Shown here piece by piece: positions 36,255 to 46,919 of a stretch of DNA of 64,000 nt; positions within the stretch are counted from its first letter, which is position 1, and every line of letters starts with the position of its first letter. Under the pieces are notes generated by a model. The model was not told the origin of the DNA and ran no database searches. It saw only the letters and a program-made list of their open reading frames with translations. The stretch covers positions 42,098,757 through 42,162,756 of the forward strand of contig OZ029913.1 of NCBI GenBank assembly GCA_964023275.1. Direction: 5' to 3'. Made by a program: the position numbers and the translations under genes. The DNA comes from Norana najaformis (taxonomy: Eukaryota > Annelida > Clitellata > Crassiclitellata > Hormogastridae).

Positions 36255-36960
36255 CAGATCGACAGCGCATCTGTGATCTCGGAAGAGGACTGAATGGATC
36301 GACGCGAAGGAAAGATGGAGGAGCTGCGGAGATAGAAGGAAACTGACGAAATCAAGGACATGGGGAACGTGGAGGAGGAAGAGAGGAAACGGAGGAAGAA
36401 GAAGAAGAACAGAAGGAGAAGTGGGAGAGAGACAAGAAGGAAGAGGAGAAAAAAGGAGGAGGAGGAAGAATAGGCGGAGAAAGAAGAGAGAAATCTTAGG
36501 GGTGATGAGGGAGAGGCAGAAGAACAGGAGGAATAGGAGAGAGAGGTGAAGGAAGAGGAGAAGAAGGAAGAAGAAGGAAGAAGAAGAAGGAGTAATAAAA
36601 GGAGGAAGAAGAGAAGGAATTGTATGAGTATGAGGGAGAGAAGGAAGGGCAGGAGAAGGAAGATTAGAAAAGAGACGAGAAGAAGGAAAAGAAAGAATAA
36701 GAAGGAGTAGGAAGAAGAAGTAGGAGGAGCGGAAGTAGGAAGATTAGGAAGAGGAGAATAATGAGTTCGAGGAGGGGTGATAGGAGGATAATTTGTAGGA
36801 GTAGGATGAAAAGCCATAAAAAGAAGGAGCAATGGGAGGAGAAAGACAGATATAAAATTGGAGGACTAGGACAGAGAGGAGAAATAAAAAGGAACAGGAG
36901 TTGTAGGAGGAAGAGGATGAGGAGGGAAACCGAAGAAGATATGGGGCATTGACAATTACT
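36255..36960. repeat. Purine-rich tract; source-like copy of the 35708-35915 insert
   Basis: About 700 bases are mostly A and G. Within it, 36468-36622 shares 'AGAATAGGCGGAGAAAGAAG', 'GGTGATGAGGGAGAGGCAGA' and 'AGGAGGAAGAAGAGAAGGAA' with the insert in the LINE-A tail to the left. Confidence 0.85.
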
Positions 36961-37344
36961 TTTTCTTCTCTCTTTTGAAATCGTTTTCCAAGGGCAACGC
37001 CCTCCCTATGTGAATGTGGTTGCACCTTTGAAAAAACCGCCATGTACCTTATCGGCTCATCTTATTGAGCAGCTGGCTTATCCAATAGCCAGAGAGGCGA
37101 GTAACGATGCCGTCGCAGAACGGACACCTGTTCATGGCCTACATTCGCCTCCTGAGCGCATCCAGTGAGATGCCAAGCAACGATGCCCTCAATAATCAGC
37201 TGACATCTCCGGTACTACCGAAACAAAGTGTCAATTTTATTAGTGCTCAGCACGCGGGTCAACACAACTCTTCTTCAACTCAGCTCAATTCAAATAGTTC
37301 TTGATGAGCACAAATCCTTTAAAAGAAGAAGAAGAAGAGCAGTT

Positions 37345-37590
37345 GCTTGAGGTAACCCAGATGGGTATAGTCATGAGTCTGAAAAATTAGCGACTTAGTT
37401 TTCTTAACCTTGGCATGTAACTTATATGATACCTTATGTAGCAGTTACAGGGCCGTATACCAGTTTGTATAAAATCATAAAAGCTAACATACAGATAAAA
37501 CAGCATATTTACCAGTTGTAATAACTTATGATAACAGCTTTAGCAGGTTATCTAACAGTTGCAGTAACAGCTAGTAAAATAATGCGACAG
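37345..37590. repeat. SINE-body scrap followed by degenerate AACAG/GTTA array
   Basis: 37345-37420 repeats the order GAGG..ACCCA..ATGGGTAT..TCATGAGT..TTAGCGACTT..GTTTTCTTAACC seen at 2845-2910. From 37430 to 37590 are loose repeats such as TAACAGTTGCAGTAACAGC and CAGTTGTAATAACTTATG. Confidence 0.5.
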
Positions 37591-37684
37591 ATGAACATCT
37601 TCAACAGCAGCTTCTCCAACTATACATCAACCGCTGAGTGCATTCACGTAGTTTGATGACTGTAGTTGAGCATTATATGTGAAT

Positions 37685-37795
37685 ATGTGTCTGTCTGTCT
37701 GTCGTCTATATGTCTATATGTCTGTCTGCTAGTCTGTCTCTTTCTCTCTCTCTCTGAACGTCGGACTGTCCGTATGTATCTCTGTCTGTCTATCT
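37685..37795. repeat. Imperfect (TCTG/TCTA)n microsatellite
   Basis: Runs of CTGTCTGTCTGTCG, TATGTCTATATGTCTGTC and TCTCTCTC make up this stretch. Confidence 0.9.
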
Positions 37796-38179
37796 GTCAT
37801 CGCCTAAATCGTAATAAGAAGAAGCACTGGTTTTATGGAGGTCTGTGTACAGCTGGCCCCGAAAATGTGCCTTGCCAACTCACGTCGAAAAATCGCATCC
37901 TCCTCAATAGCAATTTCCTGACTTCAATCGGATACAGGGAACTCATCTTGGTCCTCACCCGTCCCCTCACCCTCCTCCATCCTCTCCCCTCCGCAGACCA
38001 AGGTCTATTGATTACTTAGGACCAGGTTGCGGTTGTTGAGTCAGTCTAATATTATTAAAATGCGCCTCTGTATCTTTCCAGAGATCCCATCTTCTTGCGT
38101 CGTTGATGGTGTGTGTACGCGCTTCGATGCGTCGTGTGTGGGTATGGAGGGACGTGTGTGCGTCCGCGTGACCCGTCAA

Positions 38180-39960
38180 AAGCGCCCACAACAAATACGC
38201 TCCGACAAATGCATCCCGACAAATGCATCCCTACAAATGCGCCCCGACAAATTTGCCATAAATTTCCCGACAATTGCGTCCCCAACAGAAGCGCCAACTT
38301 TTTCACATATAGAGAATATTATGGTTAGTATAAAAATTCTAGTACACGCTATAAAAAATAGTTTTACAATTATAAAATTTACGATCTTCCTATTTCACAG
38401 TCAATTAATCATAAGCTTATTTCTTATGAATTGTGCGGCGTGCTTGCTCGTCACATGAAAGACATTTTAATATCAGCATCAAATGAAGTTCAAATTGGAG
38501 AGTAAGTTTTGTTATATTAGTCCCTTTATTTAAAGAAACAAATAATATAATCGTCTTAACACGTACATTTAAAAGGTACACGCCGTGTATTTCCTTTCTT
38601 TATTTAAGAACCTTAGTTTCACGTGATTTTGATGTGTGTCCTCTTCTAAATCTATGGTGTGCAAATTAAAATAGATATATTTGTGCTGTTTACTTTTTTT
38701 ATTTTTTGAGCGCCTGTGATGAGTCTATTCTTGAACTGTCAAATAACAATTACAATTACACTATAATAGGAAATATGCTGAAATCTGAGGAAGGCAAAGA
38801 CAGCGTTCTTTTCGAATGATATCGCTGCAGAATATCCAGGATTAAAGCCAATGACACAACTTCTTGGCGTTGGATGGTATACACGAAGCCGTTTGTGCAG
38901 AGTTAAACAGCAATTGGATGGCATATTTCACGAAATATATGCACACAACTATATGCTCCTGATCCTGCTCGCAAAGTAATCGAAGCCATCAAATCTCTTC
39001 TAAGTACGCGAGCTGATATATCCAACGAGAAACCGCATCACGTGATACAGCAATATACTAATGGCATAAGCTTAGTATCTGCCTTTTTAGTACAGAAATA
39101 CTCAACATCATAGCGTATTATCGAGCGCAGACGAATCCGTCATAACTGGCCACACATGGAGATTACCATTCCGAGATCACGACAGGATATTATATCATTC
39201 CTGCCGAGCTGCTAAATACTACAAGAAATTCAAACTTTCTTCTTCGGGACTCGGAAGCTGATGATGCTGATAGGGCGTTGATGTTTGCCACCATCGCAAA
39301 TTGGTGCTGTTGAAGTAGAATTCACACTGTTTGTCGATGGCATCTTGAAGGTCGCACCAGAGTTGTTTATGCAACTGCTCATTTTCGCTGCAGCCCCATT
39401 AATTTTTCGGAAATTTTTCGATTTGAGACCCACTTTGTCGCCACAGCTTGTCATGGCTTTGAAAAGGCATGTCATAATGCTGTGACTCGAATTTTCTGAA
39501 CGAACTTATTATAGGTTGCCTCTTTCATTTGGAACAATGCCTGTGGCGTGAAGTCCAAGAGAATGGTTCAGCCACAATCTACAGAAACGACGAAACTACA
39601 GTATGAGATCATTCGTTAAAATGTTACTCGCATTAACAGTTGTTTCGGCTCCAGATGAACTCACTGAACACTGCCCGTCTGCAAGACTGTTTGGGAAGAC
39701 ATCTTCATCGGTCGAAAACGACGTAATAGACGCAGCATCCCATTATTCTCTATATAGAGCTGTGGAATGTACCTGAACGAATCGGGGAGAATAATTCTGC
39801 TGAAGGGTGGCACCGTGCTTTTCAAATAACCGAAGACTGTCTTCACCGAACGGTCTACAACCCAGTGGAACGTTTATAACACTCCAAACAGGATTTCGTC
39901 GAACAAAGATTGGAGCGTCACTTGGCGGAGGAGATCAGACATCCGGTCACCAAGAAAAAA
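38180..39960 (+). mobile_element. Mutator-like (MULE) transposon remnant with FLYWCH-type transposase
   Basis: 38200-38290 holds four imperfect GACAAATGC(A/G)(T/C)CCC(G/T) units, a subterminal repeat style of invertebrate MULEs. The coding remnant follows on the plus strand, frame-broken: a FLYWCH-like start near 38780 ('SEEGKDSVLFE', then 'SWRWMVYTKPF'), 'APDPARKVIEAIKSLL' near 38950, the MULE core 'FTLFVDGILKVAPELFMQL' at 39310-39375 (family F.DGTFK..P..F.QL), and a C-terminal 'AEGWHRAF'-like stretch near 39795. Several stops make it dead. The right end was not located; the (GATA)n tract starts at 40018. Confidence 0.75.
38706..38757 (+). mobile_element. LINE-A 3' tail scrap
   Basis: TTGAGCGCCTGTGATGAGTC is followed by AATAACAATTACAATTAC, resembling the last part of the dispersed tail. 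It lies within the MULE remnant. Confidence 0.4.
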
Positions 39961-40017
39961 TATCTTATAAGTAAATCTTCGAATTCAGGCTCTAACACAA
40001 ACGTATGGCACAGAGAG

Positions 40018-40405
<388 letters not shown>

Positions 40406-40439
40406 AGAAGGAGAGAGAGAGTTGGTCAACATATCCCTT

Positions 40440-41045
40440 CTTAATTGTTGTTTTCTCACTTCCGCGTCCACATTCCATCTGTTTTCCTCGTCCTAATCCT
40501 CTTCTTCATACTCTACTATCAAGTCCATCTATTCATCTTCATCCTCCTCCCACTCCTACACCTCTTCCTCCTCCTCGCCCTCCTCCTCCTCTTCCTCGTC
40601 CTCCTCCTCTTCTGCTTCTACCCATGTCGGAAAGCCATGCGCCGTCAATGCCTCGACAAATAACAGGACACCTGTCTTGTAAAACGCAAATTCTCTGACC
40701 CCTTATGCGATGCAGTCGATACACAAGCATGACCATCAGAGAGCGAACCGCGCAATTACAGCCACGTGACGGGCACCTGTTTCTCCGATTGACTCTCCTA
40801 CCTACCACCCGTGGCTACTCTCAGCGAGCAACTATGTTGCGTCGGCTACGTAAGTGGCGGCTAAGCGGAGCGAAGTCCTGCTACGACGCTGATAAGTAGG
40901 TCTACCTGAAAGACTGGACATTTCACCTGCCAGGTGGTCTTTCGTCGGTAATGCGTAGCCTTAAGCGGATCCAGGATTTCAGTACAGGGGGGAGGGCACA
41001 TGGCGAGTGAGGGGAGCGCGAACATATGCGATGGGTCTGGAGCAG
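40440..41045. other. Spacer with CT-rich patch
   Basis: 40480-40620 is pyrimidine-rich (CTCCTCCTC). The remainder up to 41045 is unique, GC-balanced sequence with no recognised gene. Confidence 0.4.
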
Positions 41046-41054
41046 ACTGCGACC

Positions 41055-41250
41055 GCCACATATGTATGTATGCATGTATGTAAACTATGTACGTATGCAT
41101 GCATGCATGTATGTATGTATGTATGTCGGTATGTATGTATATATGTACTGTATGTACTGTATGTGTGTATGTATGTAAGTATGTATGTATGTATGTATGT
41201 GTGTATGTTTGTTTGTATGTATGTGTGCATGCATGAATGTATGTATTTAA
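41055..41250. repeat. (TATG/CATG)n microsatellite
   Basis: TATGTATGTATG with GCATGCATG and TGTG variants. Confidence 0.95.
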
Positions 41251-41690
41251 GTATATTTGTCTCCAAACATTTACATAGCGACTTTTATAAATTGCTAAAA
41301 GTCAAAGACAGGTCAGCCGAGGTTTTTTTTGCATTTACGAGACCGCGGATGAACTCATGTGAAAAACTTTGCAATTTACACCGTAACCGATTTCATCGGA
41401 TCAAAGGACCGTCTGATTTTCAACAGATGAATCCGGGTTAATTAAAGGGCCTTTAATTCCGGAAATCACTCGCAGACTTTCACACACGCCCTGCGAGATC
41501 TCAAGCCTTCCCCAACTGGCCGTAAATACAAGGGAAGAAAGCTCCCACACCCGCCGGTCGGTCGGTCGGTCGGTCGGTCTGTCATTCGACACATATTGAA
41601 AGTGTTAAAAATTCATGCCGACTGAAATGGTTCTCTATTTCACGAAACATTTTCACCAACTTCGCGTAATCAGCGCCTTTGAGAGGTTCT
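41251..41690. other. Spacer, repeat-free
   Basis: No gene is recognised. It contains TTAATTAAAGGGCCTTTAATT near 41437-41457, a near-palindrome, and (GGTC)n at 41556-41580. Confidence 0.35.
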
Positions 41691-41739
41691 TAAGTACTGG
41701 CGACCGCTAAATAACTATCAAAATACCCACACATATACA

Positions 41740-41915
41740 TACATACACACATGCATGCATGCATGCATACATACATAATATATGTGTAAGTAAGTAAGAC
41801 ATTTGTTGACACGCCATGTGTCCATCGGCTGAGCGAGGAATCATAGGTGTACATACATACATATATATACATGCCTATACACATGCACATACACACAGCA
41901 TCATAATATATATAT
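41740..41915. repeat. CATA-rich low-complexity patches
   Basis: Short (CATA)n and (GCAT)n runs lie at 41740-41780 and 41845-41915, bordering the 3' end of the LINE to the right. Confidence 0.85.
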
Positions 41916-41916
41916 A

Positions 41917-43310
41917 ATCGTAATCGTAATTGCACATTTATATAGCACCTCTTCAAAAAAGCTACTCAGAAGTATTCCCGATCTGATAAGACAAGACCAC
42001 GATCAGGAAATGGTCTTCCATCGCTGGCGAAGTAGATGCAGAGACAGGGCAAAAAGCCCATGTCGCAGGTCGTAAGGCAGCTGTTCCAGAGCGAAGGACC
42101 ATCCACGGCGAAGCTAAGATGTTGTAGGGCGGAAGTGCGGGACGATGGGACAATCATGCAGAACACTTAGTGCTACAGATCGAAGAGATCTATACGGCCA
42201 GGGACAGATTACACTGAAATACATAGCTCGCTGGGATATAGGATGGAACCCAATCGGTCAGACATCAGTAAGAGGATCTCACACATAGAGGATCTCACAC
42301 ATAGAGGATCTCACACATAGAGGATCTCACCCATAGAGGATCTCACACATAGAGGATCTCACACATAGAGGATCTCACACTAGAGGATCTCACACATAGA
42401 GGATCTCACACATAGAGGATCTCACACAGAGGCAACCAATGCAGCTCATCCCGTATGTTAGTAGAAATATGACCGAAATTTGGAACCCTGCGGATTTACC
42501 GAGCGGCAGCTTTTAAAACAGATTGAAGTTGGCTTAATACGAGAGAGAGACAGAGAGTAAGACAGAGACAGAGACAGAGACAGAGTCAGAGACAGAGACA
42601 GACAGCTGTATAGATGGCGTTACGATAGTCCACTCTGGTACACATGAATGCGTGCATTAGACTAGAAGCAGCCATAGGTGAGCGAATGGCGTATGCTGAC
42701 GATAAAACCATGTTCTATACATACTGTCTTCGTATGCTCAGAAAAGGTCAATTCTTGGTCCAAGGTCACACCCAGGCCACGCAGCTTTTAAAAGTAGACG
42801 TAAAGGAAGCATTGGGAAAGTGGAGCTGTAAGTACTGCAAGTCTATCTTTTGGAGCTGCCAGCGGCTGCCAACATAAGCCAGATCAGTTGACATGTGTTT
42901 TAGAGCGATTAAGCCGTTGGAGGTTAGACGACATCCAAGCGGAAAGTGTCTCAGATGTCTCAAGCATTTTCTCAACTAGGGAGAATGCATCTACAGCTTG
43001 GCCGCGAATGCATCCCTGAGCGGAAACCTCCAGGGAAGAAAAAGCAAAACGTAGGCCAGCCATGCAGCAGTATAAAGGATCTAAAGCAGAGGACCCAGAA
43101 AGGAACCCTACATGTGCATGGCAGACCAAATGAGACCAAGCACCAGGCCGATCGGAAGAGACCAAAATCCACCGCCTGAGTGCGGTCAGAGAGGAAAGAA
43201 CCCAACAACTGCAGAGGACGACGACCAAAGGCACCGAACGACGTCTTAAGGCTCTCTCAGAGGATGCCATGGTCGACGGCGTCAAAGGCCGCACTCACAC
43301 CAAAAAGAGC
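41917..43310 (-). mobile_element. CR1/L2-like LINE remnant with 3' end
   Basis: Minus-strand order is that of a LINE: from 43294, 'VLSSLTALRRW', 'HAHVGFLSGSSALDPLYCC' (degenerate G.PQGSVLGPLLY) and 'LSAWMSSNLQRLNRSKTHV' (thumb). Then, beyond an interval with simple repeats, 42166-41966 carries 'DGPSLWNSCL', the C-terminal AGPSLWNSLP block. The end near 41917 is GGTGCTATATAAATGTGCAA then TTACGATTACG, the shared 3' signature. Multiple frameshifts show it is dead. Confidence 0.75.
42272..42428. repeat. 16-base minisatellite, about ten copies
   Basis: The unit is GAGGATCTCACACATA, with one CACCCATA and one shortened copy. It lies inside the LINE at 41917-43310, between RT and C-terminal parts, and is followed by an AGACAGAG run at 42540-42603. 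Confidence 0.95.
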
Positions 43311-43379
43311 AAGCAAGGTCATCACCTGCCCTGGGTCAACAGCCCCAAAGAAACGAGCAAATTATGCGGGTTAGCATGG

Positions 43380-43805
43380 ACTCTGTAGATTGGACAATCT
43401 TAACTGGGTCCCCATCCAGCAGCTTGTCCATTTTAAGATACTCACTCTTATGCGCAACTGTGTTGCTGGCTGTGCTTCCTTCTACCTCATTGACGTCTGC
43501 ACTTTGATCTCCTCGTTGCCGGACCGTAGCACCCTCCGCTCGGCCACTCAGGATCTCTGTTTGTCCCTCGCATGCGAACTGCTGCGGCCCATGCAGTCCA
43601 GAAGCTTTGCCTGCGTTGGTCCCACCCGCAGGAACCGTCTTTTTTTAGAAGTGCGACTTCAGCTCCTATCCCTCCCCCTCTCAGGGTTCCGCAAGCACCT
43701 GAAGATTGTACTGTTTAATAGTAATTCCACTTGTTCGCGTCGGGGCGCCCCTGTTGAGTTTACCCTCTAAGAAGCGCTTTGTAAATTTTAAATTACAATT
43801 ACAAT
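43380..43805 (+). mobile_element. CR1/L2-like LINE C-terminus and 3' end
   Basis: The plus strand is open for 126 codons from 43390: 'NLNWVPIQQLVHFKILTLM', 'RSTLRSATQDLCLSLACE', 'RSFACVGPTRRNRLFLE' and 'GFRKHLKIVLFNSNSTC' follow the C-terminal order of CR1/L2 ORF2 (LHWLPV..RI.FK.L.L / RSLRSA / RSF..AGP..WN.LP / FK..LKT.LF). It ends with GAAGCGCTTTGTAAATTTTA and ATTACAATTACAATT. It is oriented opposite to the LINE on its left. Confidence 0.85.
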
Positions 43806-43894
43806 TTTACTTACACTGGTGTTAAATAACAATACACGAAACGGCAAAATCATCCACTAAGTACTTAACTGATATTGGCGGAAGTGGGTCCAAC

Positions 43895-44185
43895 ATGCAC
43901 ACATACATGTATAGTATACATACATATATCAATACATACATATGTAATATGTGTGTACAAACATACATACATAAATGTAATATACATACATACACACATA
44001 CGTACGTACGTATGTACGTGTATACATGCATACATCATTACAGTCATATAGTGTATATGTGTTTGCATACGTAGGTACATACATGGGTACATACATACAT
44101 TCACACATATCGACATATATACATGCATTCATGCACACATGAATACATATAGTATACATGCACACGTACATACATACATGCATGC
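43895..44185. repeat. (CATA)n-rich low-complexity tract
   Basis: Interrupted CATACATA and ACATACGTACG words with CACACATG variants fill the interval. Open frames rich in Cys/Tyr/Met are artefacts. Confidence 0.92.
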
Positions 44186-44340
44186 CCACGCTGAGCCAAT
44201 TAGATGAAGCGTTATTGCACTTTAATCTATTCAAGGAATCCACATCCTGTAATCCGAACGAATGCTGAACTACGATTATTACGGTTTACTAGTAAGCGAT
44301 GCTCTTGTAGTCTTTTTCTCACATATACATATATATACAC

Positions 44341-44341
44341 A

Positions 44342-44387
<46 letters not shown>
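44341..44387. repeat. (CT)n(TA)n microsatellite
   Basis: CTCTCTCT passes directly into TATATATA. Confidence 0.95.
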
Positions 44388-44389
44388 CT

Positions 44390-45895
44390 TGCAGTTCTAC
44401 ATTCCAGCCCATAGTCTTCTAGGGTCCGGTATGTGTTGTTATTTAACTACCTGTAGTCTAAGGCGATCTACTCAGGAGTTTGTTATTCTTAGCTTGAGCC
44501 AATAGACGGGGACCTTTAATTATTATTGTATAATTATGTGAGCTAATTAACAGGTCTTCGCAAGGTGTTGGATTGGCGTAGAAGCGTCGATTAGATCTGG
44601 GCCTCTAGGCTCCACGGTCTGTAGCTCCATTAACCTGGAAATCTTTCTTCGTGCGACAACCTATCTTTAGACAACAAGTCCGAAAACGCCAAGTTGAAAT
44701 GGTCGACTTTCAAAGCAATCAAGTCTTTGAAGTGCTTAATTAAGGCGCCTATTGTTCCAGACTTTTAACGCTCGTTTGTTTGGTGACCTTTGCTGAGCAA
44801 TTCATTGCATCCGAGATCTCAGTCGAAGCAGCAGATTCGGTCTTTGATAAAGCGCTTCACTGGCGCCGTCGGTTGGGAACCAGAGAATACGGCATCGGTA
44901 ACGTTTCAACCTGTGAATGAACTGTCTGCATCCGTCTCTGTCTGTCCGTCCGTCTGTCTCTTCCTCCGTCTGTCTCTCTGTCTCTCGATCGCGGGATTGT
45001 CCGTCCATTAAGTCTGCCTCGTTGAGCATCGACCAATGGGAGTCGACGTAGCTGAACAGCTGGGCGAATCGCAGACATTCATCCAACTTCTATCTCCTTT
45101 CCGACGAGAGTCTAGCCCCAAAAGCGAGCGCAGCCTAGCTCAGTGGACATACGCTAATAGCTGCCTACCTACCGGCCTACCGACAGACGTACGAACAAGC
45201 GTAGTGGCATTAGTAGTAGGCCTACGTAGTAGTTTAGGGTACGAGCGGCCGACTCCCTCGGAGAAGCCAGCGATGACCGTGGGGTGGAGTACGGAAGACG
45301 AAAACGACCCCTACCCGCCGACTTGTTATTCATCGTTTCCGCTGCTCATTAAAACCGACCATTAACCGACCATTACGCGCTCAGCGTCTGACAAGTCAGC
45401 CGCTTGGCCATCGGACTAAGTCAGCCGCTTGGCTAACGAACTTAGCTGTTTCGTACGGATATATATACACATAACAGCACCCGTCAAAACGATATATATA
45501 TATATATATACGTTCACACGCATATATATACATTGATAACATATAGGGCGATTGGCCCTTTCGCGGCAAGGTACGACAAGCCGAGACGACGCGTTGCTAT
45601 ATCGTTACTACCTAAATATATTTCTATTGGCGAGGAATCGTGAGCTTCAGTCAAAGTAATTGGACGGCTGCGTCATTGGATGTTGGAAGCAACTCATGAT
45701 TCAGTTGCCGGACCGTGAGGTCTTCTTGTGGGAAAGTCCATCCTTGGATTTTGCATCGAAGCAGAGGTCTTCGTGTGTCCACAGTCCGTCTGCCTAATTC
45801 CAGATTTCTGGATTTTATAGAAAACAAGAAAGCACTCGTTGTCTGCAATGTGAGTACTTACACGTGTTTTTATCTCATAACTTCTATACCACAAT
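44390..45895. other. Spacer, largely unique
   Basis: No gene is recognised. Open frames at 44790-45011 and 45036-45365 lack domains. 44480-44790 is repeat-free with homeodomain-like TTAATTA words. (TA)n is at 45490-45510. Confidence 0.35.
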
Positions 45896-45899
45896 AATT

Positions 45900-46160
45900 A
45901 ATTAATTAATATAATAATAATAATAATAGTATTAGTACTACTACTGCTGCTGTTGCTGCTGCTACTAATATCTTTAATTTCTAGTCTGAAGACTTCTATA
46001 GCGCTATTTTTGTATGACATTCTGATACAAAAACAACAATAACAACAACAACTACTACTACTACGACCACCACTACCACCACCACTGTTACTACCACTAC
46101 TACTGCTAATTTCTAGTCTGGACACTTCCATTGCGCCATTCTTATATGATATTCTGATAA
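45900..46160. repeat. Trinucleotide repeats flanked by two direct LINE-tail-like copies
   Basis: (TAA)n, (TGC)n and (CTA/ACC)n runs are flanked by 'ATTTCTAGTCTGAAGACTTC' + TATAGCGC at about 45976 and 'ATTTCTAGTCTGGACACTTC' + CATTGCGCCATTC at about 46110, both continuing into TATGA(C/T)ATTCTGATA. Confidence 0.7.
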
Positions 46161-46219
46161 TTTACATCTATTAAGTTGTATTTGTTGTAAAAGGCGCTAT
46201 CTAAGTGTCCTGGTACATA

Positions 46220-46560
46220 CTTGCATACTAGTTTGCTTACCTTAACTTACCTAGCATCTTAGCTTACCTAATCTTACCTCATGTATACCTTACCTAATAC
46301 ATTTTTCATTATTGAAGGACCTTGGCCCCTTGCGAACATACATCCGCGCGCCTCAGATTCAGGTTTACTGACACTGCGCGCGTTACAAGTGCTTTAAATA
46401 AATAAATAAATAAAATATTCCTTACCTATTATCTTACTTTGCCTCACCTAACGGCTTACCTTGCCTTACTTTATCCAGCATCTTAGCTTACCTTACCTAA
46501 CATCGTAGTTTCCTTAAACCTTACCTAATATCTTAGTGTGCCTGACCGCGTGCCTCGCTC
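46220..46560. repeat. Degenerate CTTACCTAA word array
   Basis: About 340 bases contain many variants of TTACCTAACATCTTAGCTTACC, interrupted at 46310-46415 by unrelated sequence with an (AAAT)n run. The reverse complement of this word makes up the GGTAA array at 15355-15475. Confidence 0.75.
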
Positions 46561-46566
46561 GGCTCA

Positions 46567-46919
46567 TCCTATGATGCTTCGAGCATCATCTGCAGCCTTT
46601 CTGCCAGGCTCTGCGGTTCATCTGTTTCGCAATCAATGCATGTTTTCCATAGAGATTTTATCATCGCAGATCGCATTTCAAGCGCATAAAAATCCACATA
46701 TATAAGACAAAACGGTTTGGAATCTACCGTAGGAAATGCAACATTTCTAAGTCTATATTGGAAGGATGTGATTTTTAGGGGAGGGAAGACGTTCTGTCCC
46801 CACTGGCTCAGACTTACGCCCACTGAAGTTACATTTTCTTCAGACAGTTTCCCCCGCCAATAAGTCTTTCTCCCCCACTCCTGCAGACTATCTTTCATTT
46901 CAAATATGCATTTTCCCAT
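46567..46919 (-). CDS. Unrecognised 116-codon open frame (doubtful)
   Basis: An ATG at 46919 opens 116 codons ('MGKCIFEMKDSLQEWGRKT' ... 'SLAERLQMMLEAS') ending just inside a degenerate repeat array. Composition is protein-like with no low complexity, but no domain, splice partner or promoter is recognised. It may be a fragment of a transposon or a chance frame. Confidence 0.2.

Noticed and set aside
36254..36832. A 192-codon minus-strand frame rich in Ser/Leu/Phe
   Set aside because: It is an artefact of a purine-rich tract lacking stop codons on the pyrimidine strand.
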